From: Candidatus Praeruminimicrobium purgamenti
Lineage (GTDB): Bacteria; Elusimicrobiota; Endomicrobiia; Endomicrobiales; Endomicrobiaceae
Assembly: GCA_018433585.1 (NCBI GenBank)
Contig: JAHDQW010000009.1
Coordinates: 57,317-121,316 of the forward strand
Reading direction: 5' to 3'
Length of the DNA stretch: 64,000 nucleotides
Of the stretch, positions 34,882 to 45,000 are shown one piece after another (the stretch's first letter is position 1; each line of letters begins with the position of its first letter). The position numbers were made by a program, and so were the translations under genes. The notes below the pieces were generated by a model. That model was not told the origin of the DNA. It ran no database searches and was given only the letters and a program-made list of their open reading frames with translations.

Positions 34882-36114
34882 CTACAAAACTTTTGCTTTT
34901 ACAGCGCCTTCTGATAATTTTATATTTACAACATCATTCTTTAATAACTGTTCAGCTTTCTTTACCAATTCTCCTTTTTCATTAAAGCAAACGGAATATC
35001 CTCTCTCTAAAATATTTAAAGGTGATAAAAGATTGAGTTTTTGCACTTTTAACTGAAACGAATGGTTTTTATCATCAAATATTTTTACGATTATGTTTAT
35101 TAATTTTTCTTTACATTCATCTATATGCTGTATTTTATCTTCATATATCAGATATGGTTTTGACAATGCCCTGCATGTTTTGTATTTATTTATTTTTTCT
35201 TCGATAACATCAATAATATTCTTGATTTTATCCACCATCGATTTTTTAAGCAAAACAATCTTATCTTCAATATCTTTTCTGTTTTTAGCGACAATTTCAG
35301 CTGCTACCGACGGTGTTGCAGCCCTTAAATCGGCGACAAAATCAGCTATTGTAAAATCTATCTCATGTCCCACGCAAGATATTACCGGAATTTTAGAATT
35401 AAATATCGCTCTTGCAACAATTTCTTCATTAAATGCCCATAAATCTTCCAAAGAACCTCCGCCTCGGCCTACAAGCAAAACATCAAGTTCTTGATAATTT
35501 GCGTTTAAATATTCAACAGCATTTGCAATTTCGTATTTTGATTCATTTCCCTGCACTCTTACAGGATAAATTAAAACTTCAACATTTGAAAAACGTCTGT
35601 TTAAAACAGACAAGATGTCATGTAAAGCAGCACCGTCTTTTGAAGTAACTATTCCTATTTTATTAACAAGATACGGTATGTTTTTTTTATGTTTGTAATC
35701 AAATAAGCCTTCCGATTCCAATTTCTTTTTTAATTTTTCGAAAAGTTCCTGAAGAGTTCCGACTCCGGTTTCTTTTGCGTAAGAAACCTGAATCTGGTAA
35801 GAACCTCTCTGTATATATGATGTTATTTTACCGAATACAAGTATCTGCATTCCGTCTTTTGGAATAAATTTAAGTTTTTGATTATATCCCGCAAACATAA
35901 CGGCTGATATTTGAGAATTTTCATCTTTAAGATTGAAATACATATGTCCGGAGGAGTATGTTTTTAAATTTGAAATTTCACCTGAAATCCAGACAGAGGG
36001 ATAGGAGTCTTCTAAAATAATTTTAATTTCATTATTTATTTCACTGACGGAATATATTTTTTTACCGTCATCGTCGTTATTGTTAGAACTTTCAAAATCA
36101 AATAAATCTACCAT
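34882..36114 (-). CDS. xseA: Exodeoxyribonuclease VII large subunit
   Basis: The 410-residue protein has the N-terminal OB fold (YSVSEINNEIKIILEDSYPSVWISGEIS), the nuclease domain with IGIVTSKDGAALHDIL, DVLLVGRGGGSLEDLWAFNEE and ISCVGHEIDFTIADFVADLRAATPSVAAE, and a C-terminal coiled coil. It degrades ssDNA in both directions. First gene of xseA-xseB-ispA-dxs. Confidence 0.95.
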   Translation of the reverse strand: MVDLFDFESSNNNDDDGKKIYSVSEINNEIKIILEDSYPSVWISGEISNLKTYSSGHMYFNLKDENSQISAVMFAGYNQKLKFIPKDGMQILVFGKITSYIQRGSYQIQVSYAKETGVGTLQELFEKLKKKLESEGLFDYKHKKNIPYLVNKIGIVTSKDGAALHDILSVLNRRFSNVEVLIYPVRVQGNESKYEIANAVEYLNANYQELDVLLVGRGGGSLEDLWAFNEEIVARAIFNSKIPVISCVGHEIDFTIADFVADLRAATPSVAAEIVAKNRKDIEDKIVLLKKSMVDKIKNIIDVIEEKINKYKTCRALSKPYLIYEDKIQHIDECKEKLINIIVKIFDDKNHSFQLKVQKLNLLSPLNILERGYSVCFNEKGELVKKAEQLLKNDVVNIKLSEGAVKAKVL

Positions 36115-36168
36115 TTATCTCACTTGTTATTTAAAAGTCTGGAAAATCAATTAACAACTTTTATATTC

Positions 36169-36208
36169 AAGACTCCAAATTCCGTAAAGACAAGAAATTT
36201 GGAGTCTT
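36169..36208. terminator. 13-bp hairpin between rny and xseA
   Basis: AAGACTCCAAATT (36,169-36,181) and AATTTGGAGTCTT (36,196-36,208) pair fully over a 14-nt loop. It lies 11 bp after the rny stop. The minus transcript continues with GAATATAAAA, so there is no proper U tract; it may be a weak or factor-assisted terminator or an mRNA 3' end stabiliser. Confidence 0.5.
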
Positions 36209-36218
36209 AAAAAATAAC

Positions 36219-37775
36219 TTATTTCGCAATATCCTGCGCTCTGACTTCTCTGATAACAGTAACTTTTATCTGACCAGGATATTCAAGTTCCTGTTCTATT
36301 TTCTTTGCTATATCGTGAGCCAAAATTTGAGACTGCGCATCGTCTATATTTTCAGGCTCAACTAAGATTCTTATTTCTCTTCCGGCCTGAATAGCGTAAG
36401 CAGACGAGACGCCTTTAAAATCTTTTGCGACAGTTTCAAGTTTTTCCAGTCTCTTCAAGTATGTTTCAATCGTTTCTCTTCTGGCTCCGGGTCTTGCAGC
36501 AGAAATAGCATCAGCAGCGGCAATAACAAAAGCTTCAGGACTCTTAGGTTCGTCAAAACCTTCATGATGAGATAAAATAGCATTTATCATCTTAGGAGAT
36601 TCTCCATACTTTTTCGCAAGTTCGGCAGATATCTGATGATGAGTTCCTTCGACTTCATGGTCAACGGCTTTTCCTATATCGTGCATAAGTCCGGCTTTTT
36701 TACAGAATGTTACATCCAATCCTAATTCACCGGCAATAGCTCCCGCAAGCCATGTAACTTCAAGCGTATGCTGCAGCTGATTTTGTCCGTAAGAAGTTCT
36801 GAATTTAAGTCTTCCGAGTAATTTTATAATTTCAGGATGAAGGCCAGGAACACCGGAATCAATAGCGGCTTGTTCTCCTGTCTCTTTTATTGTTTCTTCA
36901 ACTTCTTTCTGCATTTTCTGTACAACTTCTTCAATTCTTGCAGGATGTATTCTTCCGTCGGCAATAAGTTTTTCAAGCGCTTTTTTAGCGATATATCTTC
37001 TAACTCCGTCAAAAGCAGATATTGTTATTGATTCAGGAGTATCGTCAATAATTAAATCTACGCCAGTAGCCTGTTCAAAAGCTCTTATATTTCTTCCTTC
37101 TCTTCCAATAATTCTTCCTTTTATTTCATCATTAGGAATTTGTACCGTTGAAGTCGTAATATCGGCCGTATGATCTGCCGCGACTTTTTGTATGGCAATT
37201 GAAAGAATTTCTTTTGATTTTTTGCTTGCGTTTTCTCTGGTTTCCTGTTCTATTTTCTGAGATAAAACAGCAGCATCTCTTTTTGCCTCTTCAAGCATTT
37301 CTTTCACCAATCTTTGTTTTGCTTCCTCTCTTGTTAATCCTGAAAGTTTTTCAAGAATGGTCTTCTGTTCATTTTTAATTTGTTCTACTTCCGAGATTTT
37401 CAAATCAATGTTTTTTTCTTTTATTTCAAGATTCTTTTCTTTCTGCTGAAAATCTCTTTCTTTTTTATCCAAAGAGTCCATTTTTCTGTCCAAATTTTCT
37501 TCTCTCTGGATCAATCTTTTCTCTGAATTCTGCATTTCAATCTTTTTTTCTTTTAATTCTTTTTCGAACTCTTTTCTTTCATTATCAACGGCATCTTTAC
37601 CTGCAATCAACATTTCTTTTGTTTTTGCATCGGCACGTATTTTGGCTTCATTTATAATTCTATCTGAAATTTGTTCAACAGATGTTGAATCAATCTTTGC
37701 ATATACATATCTCAAAATGAAACCGACAACAAAACAAATACAACCTACTCCTATAAGCATAAAAACATTTTCCAT
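36219..37775 (-). CDS. rny: Ribonuclease Y
   Basis: The 518-residue protein has an N-terminal TM anchor ([20 protein letters not shown]), a long coiled coil (about 45-190), a KH domain with [21 protein letters not shown], and an HD domain with [14 protein letters not shown] and [18 protein letters not shown]. It starts mRNA decay at the membrane. Order and length are standard for the family. Confidence 0.96.
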   Translation of the reverse strand: MENVFMLIGVGCICFVVGFILRYVYAKIDSTSVEQISDRIINEAKIRADAKTKEMLIAGKDAVDNERKEFEKELKEKKIEMQNSEKRLIQREENLDRKMDSLDKKERDFQQKEKNLEIKEKNIDLKISEVEQIKNEQKTILEKLSGLTREEAKQRLVKEMLEEAKRDAAVLSQKIEQETRENASKKSKEILSIAIQKVAADHTADITTSTVQIPNDEIKGRIIGREGRNIRAFEQATGVDLIIDDTPESITISAFDGVRRYIAKKALEKLIADGRIHPARIEEVVQKMQKEVEETIKETGEQAAIDSGVPGLHPEIIKLLGRLKFRTSYGQNQLQHTLEVTWLAGAIAGELGLDVTFCKKAGLMHDIGKAVDHEVEGTHHQISAELAKKYGESPKMINAILSHHEGFDEPKSPEAFVIAAADAISAARPGARRETIETYLKRLEKLETVAKDFKGVSSAYAIQAGREIRILVEPENIDDAQSQILAHDIAKKIEQELEYPGQIKVTVIREVRAQDIAK

Positions 37776-37797
37776 ACATTAGTCCCCTTTCGCAAAA

Positions 37798-38391
37798 TCA
37801 ATTTCTAGTTACTTCTATAACTCTCTTCTCGGTTAATACCATACCAACAGGCAAATCATATTTGCCGTTCGGCAATTTGTCAGTCAACTGAACTTCATAT
37901 GCAAGTCCGATTCTTTTTGAAATATCAGTACCTGCCAACCATCTGTCATAATATCCTTTCCCGTAACCTATCCGATATCCGTAAGTGTCAAAAACTATTC
38001 CGGGTACAAAAATCAAATCGACGTCTTTTTTATCGACGATTTCATTCTCGTTTAATTCCGGCTGTCTGATACCGTAAACTTCTTCATAACAATCTTCCAA
38101 ATGATTGATTCTGACGGCAGTCATATTTCCGTCACCGGGATTTTGAATGACAGGAACAGCAACATCTTTGCCTTCAGCCAAAAACTCGCTTATCATAGCA
38201 TCAGTAATTACTTCCGAACCATAAGATAAATAAAACATAACCGTTCTTGCATTTTGATACTGTTTGAGTTTTTTTATTTTTGATAATATCACTCTGCTGT
38301 ATGCATATCTCAATGCAGGCTCAAGTCTGTCTCTGATCATAAGATAATCATATCTTAGTTTACTTTTTTCTGATTCTATTAAGTCGCTCAC
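37798..38391 (-). CDS. 5-formyltetrahydrofolate cyclo-ligase family protein
   Basis: The 197-residue protein has the family pattern LIESEKSKLRYDYLMIRDRL at the N-terminus, VMFYLSYGSEV, DLIFVPGIVFDTYGYRIGYGKGYYDRWL and YDLPVGMVLTEKRVI. It turns 5-formyl-THF into 5,10-methenyl-THF using ATP. GTG start with GAGGTG seven bases upstream, overlapping the rarA 3' end by 32 bp. Its place near 6S RNA and zapA mirrors E. coli ygfA. Confidence 0.9.
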   Translation of the reverse strand: MSDLIESEKSKLRYDYLMIRDRLEPALRYAYSRVILSKIKKLKQYQNARTVMFYLSYGSEVITDAMISEFLAEGKDVAVPVIQNPGDGNMTAVRINHLEDCYEEVYGIRQPELNENEIVDKKDVDLIFVPGIVFDTYGYRIGYGKGYYDRWLAGTDISKRIGLAYEVQLTDKLPNGKYDLPVGMVLTEKRVIEVTRN

Positions 38392-39673
38392 AAATTTTCA
38401 CCTCATATCCTTGATTCGTAGGAACATAAAAAGCTACAGGATCGTTCATATACTCCTGATCAACATAATGGTCTTTAAAATCATGAGGATATTTATAGCC
38501 TTTACCGTGTCCAAAAGTTTCGCCGTCCAAATTAGAATCTTTCAAATGATTCGGTACCGTTCTTTCTTTACCGTTTTTAACTTCATTTATAGCCTTATCA
38601 ACTGCAAGATAAGACGCATTAGATTTAGGAGCCGTCGCTACATATATCGCAGCCTGAGCTAAAATTATTCTTGCTTCAGGCATCCCTAAAAATTCAACGG
38701 CCTGCATTGCCGAAACAGATAATGTCAATGCTCTTGGATCTGCATTCCCCACATCCTCACTTGCACAAATCATGATTCTTCTTGCTATAAATCTGGGATC
38801 CTCTCCGGCAACAAGCATCTTTGACATCCAATAAATTGCCGCATCAGGATCAGAACCTCTCATTGATTTGATAAAAGCTGAAATATGATCATAATGCTGA
38901 TCCCCTCTTTTGTCATATGAAATACTTCTCTTTTGTATAGACTCTTCTGCAACTTTTAAATCAAAAAGTCTTATACCTTTAGAATCAGGCATTGTTGATA
39001 AAACGCCTATTTCAACGGCATTCAGCAATCTCCTTGCATCTCCGCCGGAATTTTTAACCAGATGATTTTTAGCATCTGAGGTAATCTGTATATTCAGCTT
39101 GCCAAAACCGTTTTGCTGATCAACAATACTTCTGTCCAAAATTTTTAAAAGATCATCGTTTGTATGCCCGTTAAATTCAAAAACTGTCGTTCTGGAAAGT
39201 ATAGCAGAATTGATATAAAAGAATGGGTTTTCAGTAGTTATACCAATTAACGTTATAATTCCTTTTTCAACATCAGGCAGAAGAGCGTCCTGCTGTGACC
39301 TGTTGAAATGATGAATTTCATCAAGCATTAAAATTGTTTTTTTGCCGGACATCTCCAAACGGTTTTTTGCCTGTTCAAGAATTCTTTTGATATCGGCTAT
39401 TCCAATTAAAACTGCATTTGCTTTTTCAAAATAAGATTTAGTCTTTAAAGCTATTATGCCTGCAAGAGCACTTTTCCCGCTTCCGGAAGGTCCGTAAAAT
39501 ATCACAGACCCCAAACTGTCAGCCTCTATTGCTCTTCTGAGCAATTTGCCGTCGCCGACAATATTAGCCTGCCCCATATAGTCTTCAAGAGACTTAGGAG
39601 CCATTCTTAAGGCTAACGGTTTATACTTGTTATCAGAATTCAGATTTTCTCTAAAAAAATCTTTTTGTTCCAT
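38360..39673 (-). CDS. rarA: Replication-associated recombination AAA+ ATPase RarA (MgsA)
   Basis: The start at 39,673 (MEQKDFFREN) gives 437 residues; the upstream ATG at 39,691 falls in the 3' arm of the 6S RNA candidate and is rejected. Walker A is GPSGSGKSAL, Walker B LDEIHHFNRSQQDALL, with sensor 1 ITTENPFF and the RarA C-terminal helical domain (MRGSDPDAAIYWMSKMLVAGEDPRFIARR read in parts). It acts at stalled forks and in recombination restart. Confidence 0.93.
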   Translation of the reverse strand: MEQKDFFRENLNSDNKYKPLALRMAPKSLEDYMGQANIVGDGKLLRRAIEADSLGSVIFYGPSGSGKSALAGIIALKTKSYFEKANAVLIGIADIKRILEQAKNRLEMSGKKTILMLDEIHHFNRSQQDALLPDVEKGIITLIGITTENPFFYINSAILSRTTVFEFNGHTNDDLLKILDRSIVDQQNGFGKLNIQITSDAKNHLVKNSGGDARRLLNAVEIGVLSTMPDSKGIRLFDLKVAEESIQKRSISYDKRGDQHYDHISAFIKSMRGSDPDAAIYWMSKMLVAGEDPRFIARRIMICASEDVGNADPRALTLSVSAMQAVEFLGMPEARIILAQAAIYVATAPKSNASYLAVDKAINEVKNGKERTVPNHLKDSNLDGETFGHGKGYKYPHDFKDHYVDQEYMNDPVAFYVPTNQGYEVKICERLNRIRKK

Positions 39674-39677
39674 AAAA

Positions 39678-39836
39678 GAAAAACCCCACATTTGCCGTGT
39701 CTGTTAAGTATTTAAAGCCCTTTTTTACAAGTGAGAACCGCGGTCTATGCTTATTTGCATAACTCACATGGTTTTCTCTTAAAGAACTCATCGGAATAAA
39801 TACATTAACACGAAAATCACCAACAATGCAGGGTTA
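39678..39836 (-). ncRNA. ssrS: 6S RNA candidate
   Basis: The RNA would start AACCCTGCATTGTTGGTG near 39,835 and end GGCAAATGTGGGGTT near 39,682. The ends pair for 11 consecutive positions (AACCCUGCAUU with AAUGUGGGGUU, with wobbles), matching the closing stem of 6S RNA; the GGCA...GGGG 3' end also resembles E. coli 6S. Inside, GTGAG (39,746-39,750 region) pairs with CTCAC and TATGC with GCATA, leaving a large central bubble. A T-rich stretch TTTTTCTTTT follows. It lies between zapA and rarA/5-formyl-THF cyclo-ligase, the classical ssrS location. 6S RNA binds sigma-70 polymerase. Structure judged by eye. Confidence 0.72.
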
Positions 39837-39845
39837 TATTAAGTT

Positions 39846-40136
39846 TTAATCAGATAAATCTAGTTTATCTATAATTCTTATAAGGTTATCTACCTTCTTA
39901 ACATTTCTATCTGAAATACCGGCTTGTTCATCCCTAATTGTTTGTAATTCCATAATAATATTCAAAATCGCAAAAGCCCTTAATGTATTTGAATCCTCTA
40001 TATTAGTGTGTATTCTTTTTATATCGCCATATTTTTCATTCGCAAATTCTATGGCTTTATTTACGGCAAACTCGTCAACATCATCTACAGACACATTTAT
40101 CGGCATACCCATAATTTTTGAAGAAACGCTTCCCAT
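39846..40136 (-). CDS. zapA: Cell-division protein ZapA
   Basis: The 96-residue protein matches ZapA: an N-terminal strand region (SVSSKIMGMPINVSVDDVDE), a helical middle (FANEKYGDIKRIHTNIEDSNTLRAFAILNIIMELQ read in parts) and a C-terminal coiled coil. It promotes FtsZ filament bundling at midcell. Its start overlaps the stop of the upstream coiled-coil gene by one base. Confidence 0.8.
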   Translation of the reverse strand: MGSVSSKIMGMPINVSVDDVDEFAVNKAIEFANEKYGDIKRIHTNIEDSNTLRAFAILNIIMELQTIRDEQAGISDRNVKKVDNLIRIIDKLDLSD

Positions 40137-40366
40137 TACAAAACCTTCATCGAATTAATCTTCTCTAATATTTGTTCTGCTTTAAGTATAGCCTTTTTTT
40201 GCTTTTCCTTCAACAAAATATTTTCATTTAAACGGCTTTTATGCTCTTTTACTTCCTTTTTAAAAAAATCCAATTCGGTCCTCAATCTGTAATTGTCTTC
40301 TTTAAGTTTTTTATATGATTCTACCAACTTATTCAATTTAATGGTTAAAATATCCAAATTTTCCAC
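40136..40366 (-). CDS. Small coiled-coil protein, ZapB-like
   Basis: The 76-residue product is almost one continuous coiled coil (ILTIKLNKLVESYKKLKEDN...ELDFFKKEVKEHKSRL), resembling the small ZapB/TolC-unrelated coiled-coil proteins often encoded just before zapA. GTG start directly downstream of a -10 box. A divisome role is inferred from position. No domain beyond the coil is seen. Confidence 0.65.
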   Translation of the reverse strand: MENLDILTIKLNKLVESYKKLKEDNYRLRTELDFFKKEVKEHKSRLNENILLKEKQKKAILKAEQILEKINSMKVL

Positions 40367-40371
40367 GATTT

Positions 40372-40400
40372 ATGATATAAAAAGCTGTATATATTGTCAA
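40372..40400 (-). promoter_or_regulatory. Sigma-70-type promoter of the zapB-like/zapA/6S/rarA unit
   Basis: Minus strand TTGACA (40,395-40,400) and TATCAT (40,372-40,377) are separated by 17 bp. The -10 box ends 5 nt before the GTG start of the ZapB-like gene, so the expected start site is at or within that codon, implying a leaderless message. Confidence 0.7.
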
Positions 40401-40453
40401 GCAAATTTTATTAATTTTTGAATATAAATATTAAGTTTTACGCTTACAATGTA

Positions 40454-41392
40454 TTATCTCAGCAAACTGCCGGCAGAAAGACCTGAACCGTTTAAGAAAT
40501 CGCATGCAGCCATTTGAGATTTACTTTCAGGCTGAACTTTAGTAATCAACAAACACCCTTCCCCGCATTTTACCGTAAAACCTAAGCCTTTTTTTACTGA
40601 AACTATTGATCCTACAGGCATTTTTGACTGTTCATCAACCGCATGGCAATCAATAATTTTCAAAGTTTTACCTGATAATTTCCCGTCATTTATAACACAA
40701 AAAATTCCAGGCCATAAAAATAAGCCTCTGAACAAGTTTCTTATATCTTTTGCAGACTTGTTCCAATCTATTCTGCCGTCTTCTTTCTTTAATACGGAAC
40801 AAAAAGTCGCCGTTCCTTCCTGCATTCTGGATTCAGATTTGCCGATTTCAAGCAAATCCAAAGTATCATTCATTATTTTTACGCCTGTCAAATTTAATTT
40901 ATCAAATAAAGTTTTAGATGTATCTTCATCACTGATTTCTACATTTCTCTGCAAAATGATATTTCCGCTGTCCAATCCTTTTTCTATATAGAATGATGTG
41001 ACTCCTGTTATTTTTTGTCCGTCTATCAAAGCCTGTTGAACAGGAGATGCCCCCCTGTATTTAGGCAAAAGAGAAAAATGTATATTAAAACAGCCGCATT
41101 TAGGCAAAGAGAATACTTTTTCGGGAATTATTTTTCCGAAAGAAACAATGACTCCGGCATCAGCGTTAAATTTTTTTATTTTTTCAACGATTTCATCTGA
41201 AAATTTATCAACCTGAATGCACTTGATGGAATGTTCTTCCGCATACGTCTTTACGGAAGGACACCTTATTTTACCGCCTCTGCAAGCCGGTTTATCACAC
41301 ATAGTAATTACGGCTTCAATACTATGTCTCCGAGCAATATTTTCAAGAAAAAATTTTGATATATCAGCTGTCCCAAAAAATAAGAGTCTCAC
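40454..41392 (-). CDS. fmt: Methionyl-tRNA formyltransferase
   Basis: The start is set to GTG at 41,392 (VRLLFFGTADISKFFLE), which overlaps the def stop as GTGA; an upstream ATG would add 19 Lys/Arg residues out of keeping with the family. The 312-residue enzyme has FGTADIS, GVIVSFGKIIPEKVF, the catalytic NIHFSLLPKYRGASPVQQALIDG (read in two parts) and the C-terminal OB-like domain. It formylates initiator Met-tRNA with 10-formyl-THF. Partner of def just upstream. Confidence 0.95.
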   Translation of the reverse strand: MRLLFFGTADISKFFLENIARRHSIEAVITMCDKPACRGGKIRCPSVKTYAEEHSIKCIQVDKFSDEIVEKIKKFNADAGVIVSFGKIIPEKVFSLPKCGCFNIHFSLLPKYRGASPVQQALIDGQKITGVTSFYIEKGLDSGNIILQRNVEISDEDTSKTLFDKLNLTGVKIMNDTLDLLEIGKSESRMQEGTATFCSVLKKEDGRIDWNKSAKDIRNLFRGLFLWPGIFCVINDGKLSGKTLKIIDCHAVDEQSKMPVGSIVSVKKGLGFTVKCGEGCLLITKVQPESKSQMAACDFLNGSGLSAGSLLR

Positions 41393-41898
41393 CAATCTCC
41401 GCCTTTTTTTCTTCTCTTTATATCTTTTTCGATATTTTTTCTTTTCCATGCGGCAAGATAATCTATAAAGACTTTACCGTTTAAATGATCTATTTCATGC
41501 TGGAAAGCTTTTGCCAAAAAACCAGTAACTTCAACTTTATTGATATTGCCGTCAAGATCAATATATTCCGCTGTTATTTTATCATATCGTTTTACAGGTT
41601 CGAATATACCCGGGAAAGACAAACATCCTTCTTCCAATTCAATTTTATTTTCACCGCTTAAAATTTGGGGATTAATTAAAATAAAAGGTCTTTTTCTGCC
41701 GTTTGGAACAACGTCTATAACACATATTTTCAATGACGATCCGACTTGCGGAGCTGCCAACCCGACACCCGGTGCAGAATACATAGTTTCAAGCATATTC
41801 TTTGCAAGTTTTTTTATTTCATCGGTAATTTCCGTAACTTCCAAAGTTTTTTTACGTAATATAGGATCACCGTATTTTACGATTTCCAAAATAGACAT
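41389..41898 (-). CDS. def: Peptide deformylase
   Basis: The 169-residue metalloenzyme shows all three motifs: GVGLAAPQVG, EEGCLSFPG (metal Cys) and QHEIDHLNG (HExxH). It removes formyl from nascent proteins. The C-terminus is a basic extension (AAWKRKNIEKDIKRRKKGGDW read in parts). It precedes fmt with a 4-bp overlap, the standard def-fmt pair. Confidence 0.96.
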   Translation of the reverse strand: MSILEIVKYGDPILRKKTLEVTEITDEIKKLAKNMLETMYSAPGVGLAAPQVGSSLKICVIDVVPNGRKRPFILINPQILSGENKIELEEGCLSFPGIFEPVKRYDKITAEYIDLDGNINKVEVTGFLAKAFQHEIDHLNGKVFIDYLAAWKRKNIEKDIKRRKKGGDW

Positions 41899-41959
41899 TT
41901 ACGCTCCGTAACACAAATTTTTATCTATTATATTAAAAACAGTTTGTGGATTCAATAAT

Positions 41960-41991
41960 AAAAGGCAGATAAAATATTTTATCTGCCTTTT
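41960..41991. terminator. Bidirectional terminator between the RND operon and def
   Basis: AAAAGGCAGATAAAA (41,960-41,974) and TTTTATCTGCCTTTT (41,977-41,991) are perfect inverted copies, with A and T runs on the outer sides, so it can stop transcription both ways. It lies 19 bp past the stop of the RND gene. Confidence 0.85.
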
Positions 41992-42010
41992 ATTTTCGCT
42001 GTATATTTAT

Positions 42011-45000
42011 TTATTCTTCTTCATTTTCAACATCTATCATTCTCTTTTCAGGCCTTCCGAGAATTCTTCTTGAAAAGAGTCTGAATGCATTAAGATATTC
42101 AAATATTGCAGGCACTATCAACAATGTCAAAATTGTGGAACTGATTATTCCGCCTATAACGACTATACCCATACTCATTCTGAATTTGCCTACTTCGCTT
42201 AAACCCATAGCAGTAGGCAACATTCCTGCCGCCAATGCGACGGAAGTCATTAAAATAGGTCTCAATCTTTTTTTGCCGGCAATAACGATAGCTTCTTTTA
42301 TATCGTGTCCTTTTCTCATCATCTGCTGGATATAATCAACGAGCAGAATTGAGTTTTTTGCCACTATGCCGAGCAGCATGATAAATCCTATCATGGTAAA
42401 CATGCTTATAGACTGGTGGGTTATATGAAGGGCGACAAGTCCTCCGACAACGGCAAGAGGAAGAGCAACCATTATCGTAAACGGCGTTATAAGCGATTCG
42501 TATAAGCTTGCAAGCACCATATAAATAAACAAAAGGGAAAGACACGCCGCAATTATCATGTTTGTAAACAATTCCTTCATTTGTTCGGAATCTCCGGAAA
42601 AATCATAGGTCAAGTCTTTCATAAAAGCATTTTCCGGTTTTGCCTGTTCTTCTTTTATAATTTTTACAACCTGATTCTGTATTCCCTGCAGGTTGGCATT
42701 TACTGAAAGATTCCCCTCGATTGATATATATGTAGATCTGTCGCGTCTTGATATTTTAGTCGGTCCTTCGGCGTCAACTAACGAAGAAACATTTTTAAGT
42801 CTTAATAATTTATTGTTGGTATTCCCTATATAGATGTCATTAAACGCGCTCATGATATCCTTCTGGTCATCCTGAAGTTTTACTCTTATGTCGTATTCAA
42901 GCCCGTTTTCTCTGAATTTGGCGGGCGTTACGCCTTCCACCATTGCTCTGAGTTCGCTGCCGGCGGTTACCGAATGGACTCCGAAAGCAAGCATTTTGTC
43001 AGGATTCATTATGACCTGCTTTTCCGGTTTGCCGCTTCTGAAGTTTGTCGATATATCGACAAGGCCGTCAATGTTTTTGAATTTATCTATGAAATAATCG
43101 GCTGTTTTTGACAGGTTCGCCGTATCGTCTCCGTAAAGCATAAGAGAGAACGATTTTTCGCTTCCCAAAGCTCCAATATCATCAAAAGAGATAATGAAAT
43201 CCTTGTCGAATTTATCTTTAAGAAGATCTCTCAAAACTTGTTTCATCTGGCTTGTCGATATTTTTCTTTCTTTGTCCGGAACCATTTTTACAAATATGTT
43301 TGCCTTATTAAGTTCTTTCTGGGAATTGCCGACCATAGTTACAGCAAAATCTATATTTTTTTCTTTCATTAACGCAGTTTCTATTTCTTTAACGTAATGG
43401 TTATCAAGATAATCCAAAGATGTGCCCGGTTTTGCTTCAAGAGCTACAAGGAATTCTCCGTTTTCATGGCTCGGCATGAAGACTACCGGCAAAAACTTTG
43501 CAATGTAAAGTGAAGAGAAAAATATAAGAAGAGTTATAAAAAGAACTTTCTTTTTATTGTAAAGAATATATCTCACAGACTTTTCATAAAACCTTTCTAT
43601 AGCATGGTAAAATCTGTTAAACCACCCTACGGTAAGCATCCTAAAAATTCTTACAAAAATATTTTGTTTTTTTTCAATAATCTTTCTTTTGGTTATCATA
43701 TACGCAGAAAGAAGAGGAGCTATCGTTAAAGCGTCAAGAAGCGATATGATCATCGCAAATACGACTGTCAATCCGAATTCTCTGAAAAACTGTCCTACGA
43801 TACCCGATAAGAATCCGATAGGAAGAAACACGGATATAACGGTAAGAGTTGTTGCTATTACCGCCAGAGCCACTTCGTTTGTTCCTTTTTCAGCGGCGTC
43901 AACGGGGCTTTCTCCTTCTTCAAAATGCCTGAATATGTTTTCTCGCACAACGATTGCATCGTCTATCAAAAGTCCTACCGTAAGAGAAAGAGCCATAAGA
44001 GATATTACGTTTATGCTGAAATCAAAAAGCGACATAAATATAAATGCGCCTATTAAACTGTTGGGAAGAGCAAGAGCCGTAATAAATGTTGATCTCCAAC
44101 TTCCCAAAAAGAAATATACGACTACTATCGCAAGGAAAATACCTTCAAATATGGTGTTCGTAACGTCTTTGATATTTGCTCTTACAGGCCATGCCGAATC
44201 TTTTACTATTTTTAATTTAGGATTTCCCTTTATGGAATCCGATTTTTTATTAAGTTCGTTTACCTTAGCCGTCAAGTTGTCCGAAATTTTAACGTCATTT
44301 GATTTAGACTGTTTATAAATCGCCAGAATCAGCGTGTTTTCCGAAATTACTTTTCCGTTTTCTTTAAGGTTTATTCTTCCTATTGTATAAGTTTCTTCCG
44401 TAGAATCTTTGACCTTAGCAATGTCTTTTATCGTTACGGGCACATCATTCCCGACAAAATTTACCACAACGTCGCTTATCTGGCTTATAGAGCGGAATTC
44501 TCCGATCGTTCTGAAAGATACGTCGCCTGCGCCTTTTGAAAAATGCCCTATCGGGATATTGGTGCTGTTTAAGGCCACTTTTGCGGCGACTGCCGTCAAA
44601 GTCATATCGTGCTGCTTTATTTTATTTTTATCTATGTCTACATGAATTTCTCTTTTCGTTCCTCCGAATATTTCAACTTTTGAAACACCGTCTATTCTTG
44701 AGAATTCTTTTTTGAAATAATCGTCGGCTAAATCATAGATTTCATTGTCTTTAAGATTTGCTCTTAACGTAATAAGCAATATGGGTTGTGAATTCATATC
44801 AAGTTTTTGTATTATAGGTTCTTCGATGTCATCCGGAAAATCGTTTCTTATTTCGGCTATTTTATCCTTTACTTCCTGAAGGGCAATATCTGGATTTTTG
44901 CTGAGATTAAATTCCGCATAAGCGATTGCGTAGCCGTCCTGGCTTATGGAATATATGTGTTTTATACCCGAAACCGCACTCATGGCATCTTCAACTTTTT

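Noticed and set aside
39674..39691. Upstream ATG (39,691) for rarA
   Set aside because: It falls in the 3' strand of the 6S RNA closing stem; the family N-terminus is well matched from 39,673.
43689..44318. 209-codon plus-strand frame inside the RND gene
   Set aside because: It is antisense to a well-conserved transporter, has no recognisable domain and mirrors codon periodicity of the real gene.
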